NCBI GenBank assembly: GCA_025356795.1
Contig: JANXRR010000584.1
Location: 1-5,627 of the forward strand
Direction of reading: 5' to 3'
Length of the DNA stretch: 5,627 bases
Source: Bacteroidia bacterium
GTDB lineage: Bacteria; Bacteroidota; Bacteroidia; Cytophagales; Cyclobacteriaceae
Made by a program: the position numbers and the translations under genes. Below are positions 1-5,282 of the stretch, one piece after another. The notes under the pieces are model-generated. The model was given only the letters and a program-made list of their open reading frames with translations. It ran no database searches and had not been told where the DNA came from. The stretch's first letter is position 1; the number at the start of each line of letters is the position of its first letter.

Positions 1-1415
1 CCATTCGTAAAACCATGGGAAGCACACGGGGCCAGTTGATAATTCAATTTCTTGGTGAAGCTTCACTAGTTTCATTTGCGGCTATGATTTTAGGGTTGAG
101 TGTGGCAGAAGTAGGATTGAAATTTCTGAATCCGTTTTTAGACTTACACCTGCAGCTTAGTTTCTCCACCGATTGGGGCTTATGGATTTTTATAATTTTT
201 GTGTCCATTGTAGTGGCTTTACTTTCAGGCTTATATCCATCTTTTGTAGTTTCAGGCTTTGACCCAATTGCAGCCATGAAAAATAAACTTAGTAACAATA
301 ATTCATCTGGCTTTATGCTGAGAAGGGCGTTAGTCGTTTTACAATTCTGCATATCACAATTTTTTATCATAGGCACAATTGTTCTGATAAGTCAGATGAA
401 CTATTTCAAGAGCAAAGAGCTGGGTTTTGCAAAGGATGCCATCATTACTATAGACTTGCCAAACATTAAATCTGTCAAAACACTTCGCAATGAAATAGCC
501 AAAATACCTGGCGTTGAAATGGCAAGCTTAAGCAATACACCACCCTCATCGGGATCAGTAAGTGGTACAGGTTTTAAAACCGAAGATGGTAAGGAATATG
601 GCGCTCAGGTTAAACTTATCGATGTAAATTATATATCGTTATATAGACTTAAGCTGGTGGCAGGAAATAATGTGCTTGATCTAGATTCTGCACAGGGGTT
701 AATTGTAAACGAGAAGCTTGCTAAAATGATTGGCTATGATAACCCAACCGATGCAGTTGGTAAAAGATTGGATATCTGGAATAAGAAGTTGTCGATTACG
801 GGAGTAATAAAGGATTTCCATACCGTTTCTCTTCATCAGTCTATCGATGCTACGGTAATGTTCAATCATGTAAACGGCTACCGAAACCTGTCAGTAAAAG
901 TTAATCAGGCCAATTTTCAAGAAGCGATTAAGCAGATACAACATAAATGGGATTCTGCATATCCTGAATTTCTCTTTAGCTATGAGTTTATGGATGAACA
1001 GATAAGGAATTTTTATGAACGTGAAGAGAAGATGTCGACTCTTTTAACAGTATTTACTTCAATTGCTATCTTTATAGGATGTTTAGGATTGTTTGGTTTA
1101 GCTACTTTCATGGCGAATCAAAAAACAAAGGAGATTGGTGTGCGCAAAGTATTGGGGGCATCAGTTGAGAGCATAGTGTTTTCGTTTTCGAAAGAATACA
1201 TAAAATTAATTGGTATAGGCTTTCTCTTGGCTGCACCAGCGGCATGGTATTTAATGAATCAATGGCTCAATGGCTTTGCTTATAAAATAAACCTAGGGCC
1301 TGAAATATTTGCAGCAGGTTTAGCGATTACATTTTTTATTGCAGTAATCACTGTTGGATATAGATCGTATAAAGCGGCAACTGTCAATCCTGCCGAATCT
1401 TTAAAATCGGAGTAA
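1..1415 (+). CDS. FtsX/MacB-type ABC transporter permease, 5' partial
   Basis: This is the C-terminal part of an inner-membrane permease of the FtsX/MacB family, which works with a separate ATPase in export or lipoprotein- and peptide-related transport. The frame is open to the window edge (first full codon at position 3), and the residues before the first ATG at 15 read IRKTMGSTRGQL. That is the conserved EIGxRKxxGS motif after the first FtsX helix, so the true start lies upstream. Counting from the ATG at 15, hydrophobic segments lie near residues 15-38, 52-80 and 105-128. A soluble periplasmic MacB_PCD-like region spans about 135-335, and a second FtsX domain has helices near 343-367, 395-415 and 430-448. 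The motif recurs as KEIGVRKVLGAS near 374-385, and the protein ends in the typical NPAESLKSE tail. About six of the eight helices expected for this class are visible. The substrate cannot be told. The cognate ATPase is not in the window. Confidence 0.93.
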   Translation, partial: IRKTMGSTRGQLIIQFLGEASLVSFAAMILGLSVAEVGLKFLNPFLDLHLQLSFSTDWGLWIFIIFVSIVVALLSGLYPSFVVSGFDPIAAMKNKLSNNNSSGFMLRRALVVLQFCISQFFIIGTIVLISQMNYFKSKELGFAKDAIITIDLPNIKSVKTLRNEIAKIPGVEMASLSNTPPSSGSVSGTGFKTEDGKEYGAQVKLIDVNYISLYRLKLVAGNNVLDLDSAQGLIVNEKLAKMIGYDNPTDAVGKRLDIWNKKLSITGVIKDFHTVSLHQSIDATVMFNHVNGYRNLSVKVNQANFQEAIKQIQHKWDSAYPEFLFSYEFMDEQIRNFYEREEKMSTLLTVFTSIAIFIGCLGLFGLATFMANQKTKEIGVRKVLGASVESIVFSFSKEYIKLIGIGFLLAAPAAWYLMNQWLNGFAYKINLGPEIFAAGLAITFFIAVITVGYRSYKAATVNPAESLKSE

Positions 1416-1443
1416 TCAACTGGCACACTTTTAATTACTCCGA
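1407..1443 (-). terminator. Probable terminator hairpin between convergent genes
   Basis: A perfect 10-bp inverted repeat pairs TCGGAGTAAT (1407-1416) with ATTACTCCGA (1434-1443) around a 17-nt loop. It lies between the permease stop and the stop of the minus-strand lipoprotein gene, and its left arm contains the permease stop codon. Read on the minus strand, the stem is followed by a short T run (ATTTT), which fits a weak intrinsic terminator for the lipoprotein cluster. On the plus strand no T run follows, so termination of the permease transcript there is less certain. Confidence 0.5.
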
Positions 1444-1450
1444 AAATGAA

Positions 1451-1879
1451 TTACTTAGAGCACTCTGAATAATCAACCGTGAACAAGAAATTCTTATCAC
1501 TTAGTTTTTGAATGGCAGGATTGTGGTTGTGATCAGGCTTATAAGATGCTCCTGTTCCAAGATCAACAGCCACGCCTACCAATCCCCACATAACGAGACT
1601 TAAAATAAAATTGCCTGTTCTAAAGGTATTGTCATAAGTGATTGTTTTTGCCTCGCAAGCGGTTTCCTTCACCTGAACCGTTAACGGTCTGTTTCTAGGA
1701 TACATTCCAAGAGCTGAGCCTTGGCCTATTTTGTTTCCATTCACAAAGATTTGAGCGTCAGGATGATCTTTTACAACGATAGATCCAGAAAAGCGACTGC
1801 CGCCAAACATAACCCCACAACTACCAAAAGCAAAAGTAACAAGAAGTAAAGCGGCAATAGATTTTAAATAATTTTTCAT
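1451..1879 (-). CDS. Small lipoprotein with PEGA-like segment
   Basis: This is a predicted 142-residue lipoprotein of unknown function. The chosen start (codon 1877-1879) gives a clean signal peptide: Lys near the N-terminus, a hydrophobic core at about residues 8-18, and a lipobox-like FGSC with Cys21. An in-frame ATG 45 bases upstream would add a Tyr/Phe-rich stretch and overlap the preceding gene, so it was not used. After the Cys, residues 31-70 resemble a short PEGA-type beta fold (SGSIVVKDHPDAQIFVNGNK), a domain often found in surface proteins. A Gly-rich hydrophobic stretch follows at 90-112 (ILSLVMWGLVGVAVDLGTGA), leading into YKPDHNHNP. The TGAxYKPDH motif looks like one I have seen in Bacteroidota envelope lipoproteins, but I cannot name the family. 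It follows the inositol monophosphatase gene by 35 bp on the same strand and is probably the last gene of that cluster. Confidence 0.8.
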   Translation of the reverse strand: MKNYLKSIAALLLVTFAFGSCGVMFGGSRFSGSIVVKDHPDAQIFVNGNKIGQGSALGMYPRNRPLTVQVKETACEAKTITYDNTFRTGNFILSLVMWGLVGVAVDLGTGASYKPDHNHNPAIQKLSDKNFLFTVDYSECSK

Positions 1880-1914
1880 GAATTTTTTTGAATAAAAATA
1901 ATGAAAAACCAAGA

Positions 1915-2709
1915 TTACTTCCAAGAAGTATTGATAATATCTAACATTTGACTATGCACATCACAGCCGGCTACAAGTTCTCCACCAAAAAGAAAGTTAT
2001 CGCCACCACTAAAGTCAGTTACCTTACCACCCGCTTGTTGAACAATTAGTGCGCCTGCGGCTACATCCCAGGCGTTAAGGTTATATTCAAAAAACCCCTC
2101 CATGCGTCCGCAGGCAACATAGGCCAAGTCGATGGCCGCGCTGCCCAATCTTCTTATGCCATGTGTTTTGTCTAGAAAAGTTTTTATGATATCGAGATAG
2201 GCTTCACGTTTGTCGAAATGGTAATACGGGAAACCCGTGGCCAGTAAACTTTCGCTTAGTGTTTGTGCTTTTGATACATGAATTTCTGTGTTATTGCAAA
2301 AGGCAGGATTTTCTTTTGAGGCATGATAGGCATCTGCCCTGGTGATGTCATACACCACGCCCGCAACAATCTCGTTGTGCTTAACTAATCCAATACTAAT
2401 TGCAAAAATGGGGAGCCCATGAGTAAAGTTGGTTGTGCCATCTAAGGGATCAATGATCCAACGATAGTCGTTTGTGCCATCTGCAGAAGCACCTTCCTCG
2501 CCTAAAAATCCTGAACCAGGTAAAATTTTAGTTAAGGCTTTCACTATTTTCTTTTCCGATTCTTTATCTACGTAAGATACTAAGTTGTTAAAGCCTTCTC
2601 CTTTTAATTCAATCCTATTCTTATCAAAGTTTTTAGATTCTGTCTGTATAAAATCACCTACTTCACGACAAAGATCAACAACGTTGTTTTTAATTTCTGA
2701 TAAGTTCAT
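1915..2709 (-). CDS. Inositol monophosphatase family protein
   Basis: This 264-residue protein belongs to the Mg2+-dependent, Li+-sensitive inositol monophosphatase (IMPase/SuhB) superfamily, which hydrolyses a phosphate monoester such as myo-inositol phosphate; CysQ-like nucleotide phosphatases share the fold. The metal-binding motifs are complete. With the start at 2709 they are GEEG (Glu71, Glu72), the signature WIIDPLDGTTNF (Asp87, Asp90, Thr92) and the C-terminal WDVAAG (Trp214, Asp215), followed by QQAGG. The length matches the family norm of about 260-270. Three in-frame ATGs lie close together (2733, 2715, 2709). The last was chosen because MNLSEI begins the usual first helix and no Shine-Dalgarno sequence favours the others. 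The substrate cannot be fixed from sequence, although the overall pattern is closer to SuhB than to CysQ. The gene lies 96 bp downstream of rsmI and 35 bp upstream of the lipoprotein gene. Confidence 0.94.
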   Translation of the reverse strand: MNLSEIKNNVVDLCREVGDFIQTESKNFDKNRIELKGEGFNNLVSYVDKESEKKIVKALTKILPGSGFLGEEGASADGTNDYRWIIDPLDGTTNFTHGLPIFAISIGLVKHNEIVAGVVYDITRADAYHASKENPAFCNNTEIHVSKAQTLSESLLATGFPYYHFDKREAYLDIIKTFLDKTHGIRRLGSAAIDLAYVACGRMEGFFEYNLNAWDVAAGALIVQQAGGKVTDFSGGDNFLFGGELVAGCDVHSQMLDIINTSWK

Positions 2710-2753
2710 GGTCATATCGATTATTAATATCAATGTTTAAAATGACTTCTATT

Positions 2754-2767
2754 CTATAGGCTATAGG
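2754..2767. repeat. Tandem CTATAGG pair in the rsmI-IMPase gap
   Basis: Two adjacent copies of CTATAGG lie in the 96-bp gap between rsmI and the inositol monophosphatase gene. Each copy contains the self-complementary hexamer CTATAG. No promoter consensus was found next to them, so no function can be assigned. The rest of the gap shows only a minor GTAG-TTAG-CTAC mini-hairpin at 2774-2785. Confidence 0.3.
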
Positions 2768-2805
2768 TTACAAGTAGTTAGCTACACTTCCACCCATTTG
2801 AATCT

Positions 2806-3486
2806 TTAAACTGGTTTGCCTTCAATCACAATCACAATTTCGCCCTTCACTTCTTTTTCTTTAAAATGATGTAACACGAATGGAATAGGCCCTGTTACAG
2901 TTTCTTCAAATATTTTAGTTAATTCACGTGATACTGAGATATTCCTTTCGGAGCCAAAGAACTCAAAAATTTGCTCCAAGGCTTTAAGCAGGCGATGAGG
3001 CGATTCATAAAGTACAATGGTGCGTTCTTCTTCTGCCAATTTCTTGATGATAGTTTGTCTTCCTTTTTTATGCGGCAGAAAACCTTCAAACACAAATCGA
3101 TTGGTGGGAAAGCCAGACTTAACAAGCGCAGGAACAAACGCAGTGGCACCAGGCAAACACTCTATTTTCAATCCTGCCTTTAATGATTCTCGAACTAAAA
3201 GAAATCCCGGGTCCGAAATTCCAGGTGTGCCTGCATCGCTTACGAGGGCCATGCTTTCACCCCCTTGCATTCTTTTTACCAGATCGCCTTGTACTTGGTG
3301 CTCATTAAAAACATGAAAACTTTGAAGCGGTTTATTGATGTTATAATGTTTTAAGAGAATGCCCGACTTTCGAGTATCTTCTGCAAGAATGGTATGAACA
3401 GTTTTTAAAATCTCTAGCCCGCGTATAGTTATGTCACCTAAGTTGCCAATGGGAGTCGGAACCAGATAAAGAGCGATTTTATCCAT
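2806..3486 (-). CDS. rsmI: 16S rRNA (cytidine(1402)-2'-O)-methyltransferase RsmI
   Basis: RsmI uses S-adenosylmethionine to 2'-O-methylate C1402 in the decoding centre of 16S rRNA. The 226-residue product has the SAM-dependent tetrapyrrole-methylase-type fold with its diagnostic motifs in order: LVPTPIGNLGDIT (8-20), LAEDTR (34-39), VSDAGTPGISDPG (82-94), LPGATA (111-116), GFLP (135-138), YESPHR (160-165) and SRELTKIFEE (187-196). It ends with GEIVIVIEG (215-223). E. coli RsmI has about 286 residues; this copy lacks the C-terminal extension, as is usual in Bacteroidota, so it is complete rather than truncated. The start ATG at 3484-3486 is the only sensible one and gives the normal N-terminus. 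The start lies three bases from the edge of a 71-bp palindrome, which could influence its expression. It is in line with the dehydratase gene upstream and the IMPase gene downstream. Confidence 0.97.
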   Translation of the reverse strand: MDKIALYLVPTPIGNLGDITIRGLEILKTVHTILAEDTRKSGILLKHYNINKPLQSFHVFNEHQVQGDLVKRMQGGESMALVSDAGTPGISDPGFLLVRESLKAGLKIECLPGATAFVPALVKSGFPTNRFVFEGFLPHKKGRQTIIKKLAEEERTIVLYESPHRLLKALEQIFEFFGSERNISVSRELTKIFEETVTGPIPFVLHHFKEKEVKGEIVIVIEGKPV

Positions 3487-3489
3487 GAT

Positions 3490-3560
3490 TTAATTCAAAA
3501 AGTAAAGTTCAAGATTCAAAATGAGAACTACCCAATCTTGAACATTGAATTTTGAATTAA
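3490..3560. repeat. 71-bp two-stem intergenic palindrome
   Basis: The gap between the dehydratase stop and the rsmI start is filled by a symmetric structure. The outer arms TTAATTCAAAA (3490-3500) and TTTTGAATTAA (3550-3560) pair perfectly over 11 bp. The inner arms GTTCAAGATT (3507-3516) and AATCTTGAAC (3534-3543) pair perfectly over 10 bp. They are separated by a symmetric 6x6 internal loop and capped by a 17-nt loop. The right arm contains the TAA stop of the dehydratase gene, and the left arm ends three bases before the rsmI ATG. No T run follows on the minus strand, so it is not a standard intrinsic terminator. It could be an extragenic palindromic repeat copy, an RNA processing or stability element, or a fold that hides the rsmI start. 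A genome-wide copy number would decide. Confidence 0.65.
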
Positions 3561-3790
3561 TTAGCCAAGAAGTCAATAATTTTAGCTAGCTGACGATCTT
3601 TCACTGTAACAATATCCCCCGCATCGTGTGTAGAAAGTTCGAAGCTTACTGTATTGTAAACATTCGTCCAAAAAGGGTGATGGTTCATTTTTTCAGCTTC
3701 TATGGCCACCTTGGTCATAAAACCAAAAGCTTGAGTGAAATCTTTAAAAGTAAACGTTCTTTTGAGCTTGTTATCTTCTTCTTTCCACAT
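3557..3790 (-). CDS. 4a-hydroxytetrahydrobiopterin dehydratase (PCD/DCoH family)
   Basis: Pterin-4a-carbinolamine dehydratase removes water from 4a-hydroxytetrahydropterin to recycle the cofactor of aromatic amino acid hydroxylases; some bacterial members are thought to have other pterin-related roles. The 77-residue product is a complete single-domain member. FTFKDFTQAFGFMTKVA forms the first helix region, NHHPFW carries the paired active-site His37 and His38 with Pro39, and the third active-site His is His55 in STHDAGDIVT. It ends with the usual KDRQLAKIIDFL helix. The start at 3788-3790 (MWKEED) matches the family N-terminus; the longer frame from 3841 would add 17 unrelated residues. No hydroxylase gene is nearby, so its substrate source is unknown. 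It is probably the first gene of the minus-strand cluster, 70 bp ahead of rsmI. Confidence 0.94.
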   Translation of the reverse strand: MWKEEDNKLKRTFTFKDFTQAFGFMTKVAIEAEKMNHHPFWTNVYNTVSFELSTHDAGDIVTVKDRQLAKIIDFLAN

Positions 3791-3885
3791 GGTTTTTTTG
3801 TTTGAAATAAAGGTACTTAAAATTGGAGATTCAAAACTCAAGCTTTGGCCGTCTTAAAAATATCAGATTCTAATTATTTTAATAC

Positions 3886-3899
3886 TGCTAACATTAGCA
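3886..3899. promoter_or_regulatory. 14-bp dyad, possible operator, in the divergent region
   Basis: TGCTAA-CA-TTAGCA is a perfect 6-bp inverted repeat around a 2-bp centre, in the AT-rich gap between the dehydratase (minus) and the peptidase (plus) genes. Flanking TTATTTT (3874-3880) and AAAATAA (3900-3906) extend the symmetry with a 5-nt offset on the left. The right arm overlaps a candidate minus-strand -7 element. The size and position fit a dimeric repressor site, but a weak RNA hairpin or chance are also possible. No regulator gene is present in the window. Confidence 0.35.
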
Positions 3900-3905
3900 A
3901 AAATA
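3898..3905 (-). promoter_or_regulatory. Candidate Bacteroidota -7 element for the dehydratase cluster
   Basis: On the minus strand these bases read TATTTTTG, an exact match to the Bacteroidota -7 consensus TAnnTTTG. It lies about 108 bases ahead of the dehydratase ATG. A matching -33 TTG is not seen at 17-23 bases upstream, so the promoter is either weak or a chance match in AT-rich DNA. No equally good match was found facing the peptidase gene; the closest, TAATTTTA at 3971-3978, misses the final G and lies very near that ATG. Confidence 0.3.
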
Positions 3906-3988
3906 AGTCCGAATATTTAAAATTAATATTTTGATAATCTTGTTGTTTTAGTTTATCAAAGTCTATTCGTTAATTTTAATAAAAGTAG

Positions 3989-4654
3989 ATGAAAATGAAA
4001 AATATGTTACAAAGGCTAATACCTATTATATTAATTGCGTTTTTCTTGTCATGCCAAGACCAGATACAAGATTACAGAAATAATAACATTAACGAAGACA
4101 ATTACGCAACAACCAAAGAAGCTTTCCTTGTCGCTGATGCTCAATCGCCTGTATCGAACGCGCACGCAGGCAGAGTTTCAAAACCTAAAATTAAGAGCAT
4201 TTTTTCATTTAGTCCTGATAATGATGTTGCTACTATGCACATTATCAATTACGAAGGCAATGGATTTATCATTGTTTCAGGAGACAAAAGGATAACTCCC
4301 GTGTTAGCTTACTCTGATGATTCCACATTTCCGACAGATGGGCAACTGATTCCAGCAGGGCTTTCATTGTGGTTACAAGAAATCCACGATGGAGTTTCCA
4401 ATATTAGAAAGGGAAAGCAAAAACAGAGCAATAGGGTAAAAAAACAATGGGATGAATTTAGCAGCAAGAATGTATATGGGTTTCGATCCATCTCGGCAAG
4501 TGCAAGAATAGATTCTATGATTACAATTGGGGATTGCAATAATGGAGATAGTGGCTATACAAGTTATGTGCAAGTTAACCCCTTATTGTCTACAAGATGG
4601 AATCAAGGAGATCCCTACAATGATGCGTTACCATATGGAAATTGTAATATATAA
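3989..4654 (+). CDS. Lipoprotein-anchored C10 propeptide (Spi/I69-like), N-terminal fragment
   Basis: This is the part of the peptidase gene upstream of the frame break, and as written it would yield a 221-residue protein. Residues 1-22 form a lipoprotein signal (MKMKNMLQRL, hydrophobic core, FFLSC with Cys22), predicting lipid attachment at the cell envelope. Residues 37-118 resemble the Spi inhibitor / C10 propeptide fold (I69): a helix around TTKEAFLVAD, the strand HIINYE, then GFIIVSGDKRITPVLAYSDD (92-111), the hallmark of this domain. A basic linker (KGKQKQSNRVKKQW, 141-154) probably spans the activation cleavage region. The last residues begin the mature enzyme but stop before the Cys. 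On its own it could act as an inhibitor-like protein, since free Spi in Streptococcus is such a propeptide homologue. Two ATGs (3989, 3995) are possible; the first was taken, and no Shine-Dalgarno sequence is seen. Confidence 0.75.
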   Translation: MKMKNMLQRLIPIILIAFFLSCQDQIQDYRNNNINEDNYATTKEAFLVADAQSPVSNAHAGRVSKPKIKSIFSFSPDNDVATMHIINYEGNGFIIVSGDKRITPVLAYSDDSTFPTDGQLIPAGLSLWLQEIHDGVSNIRKGKQKQSNRVKKQWDEFSSKNVYGFRSISASARIDSMITIGDCNNGDSGYTSYVQVNPLLSTRWNQGDPYNDALPYGNCNI

Positions 4655-5282
4655 TATAGGACGTCAGTATTTGGCTGGCTGCAATGCTATAGCAGTAGCT
4701 CAAGTTATGAGGTATTGGCAATACCCGACAAGCTATGATTGGGCTAATATGCCCGATGGCTACCCAGACCCTGTTACAGGGATTGCCCCATCTAATCAAA
4801 GTATGATAAACTTAATCGCATTACTTGCATCAGCTAATTACCTAGATGAGGATTTCGGATGTAAAGCAACAAATGCAAAGCCTGCAAATATTAGTAGATC
4901 ATTTACCAATTTGGGATACCCGGCTCCATTTTACTCTCTAAATAACTACAGCCCTGGGATTGTAAGTGGAAATTTGCAGCAGGGATGGCCTATTATTTTG
5001 GCCGGTTGGCCCTCAACGCAATGGGGATTTTTCCCGTCAGGTGATGGTCATACGTGGGTATGTGACGGTCTTAAACAATGGTATTATTATTCGTGCCAAC
5101 CTGATCCAAATACGCCTGGAGAATGGATTTCCCAATTTGATGGTTATGATATGAGTTTACATATGAATTGGGGCTGGTTTGGTGGGCAATACAATGGTTT
5201 TTATAGTGCGAACAATTTTTCGGTTGCTAATGGCGATCATTTTAATCAATTTAGGTCTATGGTAACTTCCATACACAGATGA
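4635..5282 (+). CDS. C10 peptidase catalytic domain, C-terminal fragment
   Basis: This is the part of the peptidase gene after the frame break, in the frame of the 5280-5282 TGA. It carries the whole catalytic core: Cys in AGCNAIAVAQVM, His in GDGHTWVCDG, and MSLHMNWGWFGG with the Asn-Trp region. The papain-like fold seems complete to the C-terminus (FNQFRSMVTSIHR), and no sorting domain follows. The 4635 ATG is simply the nearest start in this frame. It lies 20 bases inside the end of the upstream frame and could be reached by reinitiation, but the 215-residue product would have no signal peptide and no propeptide, so it would be misplaced if made. The open frame continues upstream to about 4527, but those residues are an out-of-frame reading of the propeptide half. 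The real product more likely comes from one continuous frame in a relative or a corrected sequence. Confidence 0.7.
   Translation: MEIVIYNIGRQYLAGCNAIAVAQVMRYWQYPTSYDWANMPDGYPDPVTGIAPSNQSMINLIALLASANYLDEDFGCKATNAKPANISRSFTNLGYPAPFYSLNNYSPGIVSGNLQQGWPIILAGWPSTQWGFFPSGDGHTWVCDGLKQWYYYSCQPDPNTPGEWISQFDGYDMSLHMNWGWFGGQYNGFYSANNFSVANGDHFNQFRSMVTSIHR

Larger units (their letters stand above)
3989..5282 (+). pseudogene. C10 (streptopain-like) cysteine peptidase, frameshifted
   Basis: Read together, the two frames encode one peptidase of family C10 of about 430 residues: lipoprotein signal, Spi/I69-type propeptide, then the catalytic domain. The first frame (codon starts at 3989+3n) gives PLLSTRWNQGDPYN, the usual start of the mature C10 domain, then stops at 4652-4654. 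The second frame carries GRQYLAGCNAIAVAQVM with the nucleophile Cys (4680-4682), GDGHTWVCDG with the catalytic His (5049-5051) and HMNWGW (Asn 5166-5168). Homology passes from one frame to the other at about 4646-4659, just before the Cys. A net +1 change is needed. The junction holds (AT)3 at 4647-4652, and restoring one AT unit gives the uninterrupted reading CNIYNIGRQ. Both halves have no other lesion, so this is a recent mutation, a sequencing or assembly error, or, less likely, recoding. Secreted C10 enzymes are activated by removing the propeptide. Confidence 0.8.

Noticed and set aside
1880..1924. Longer lipoprotein start at 1924
   Set aside because: It would overlap the IMPase stop and place an odd Tyr/Phe-rich stretch before a good signal peptide that starts at 1879.
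2919..3316. Several open frames opposite or overlapping rsmI, up to 99 codons
   Set aside because: They lie inside a clear, complete rsmI and have no recognisable domains or signals, so they are shadows of its coding sequence.
3490..3560. Intrinsic terminator between the dehydratase and rsmI genes
   Set aside because: No T run follows the stem on the minus strand, and the stem is AT-rich with an internal loop; kept as a palindromic repeat instead.
3791..3841. Longer dehydratase start at 3841
   Set aside because: The extra 17 residues do not match the family, which starts with a MWxEE-type N-terminus as found at 3790.
4527..4634. Upstream part of the second frame of the peptidase as a separate N-terminus
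   Set aside because: The residues do not resemble C10 proteins, whereas the other frame over the same bases gives the expected propeptide and mature start; true homology in this frame begins at about 4659.
4640..4660. Programmed -1 ribosomal frameshift
   Set aside because: No X XXY YYZ slippery heptamer is present, and a -1 shift would not restore the downstream frame; a net +1 or -2 is required.
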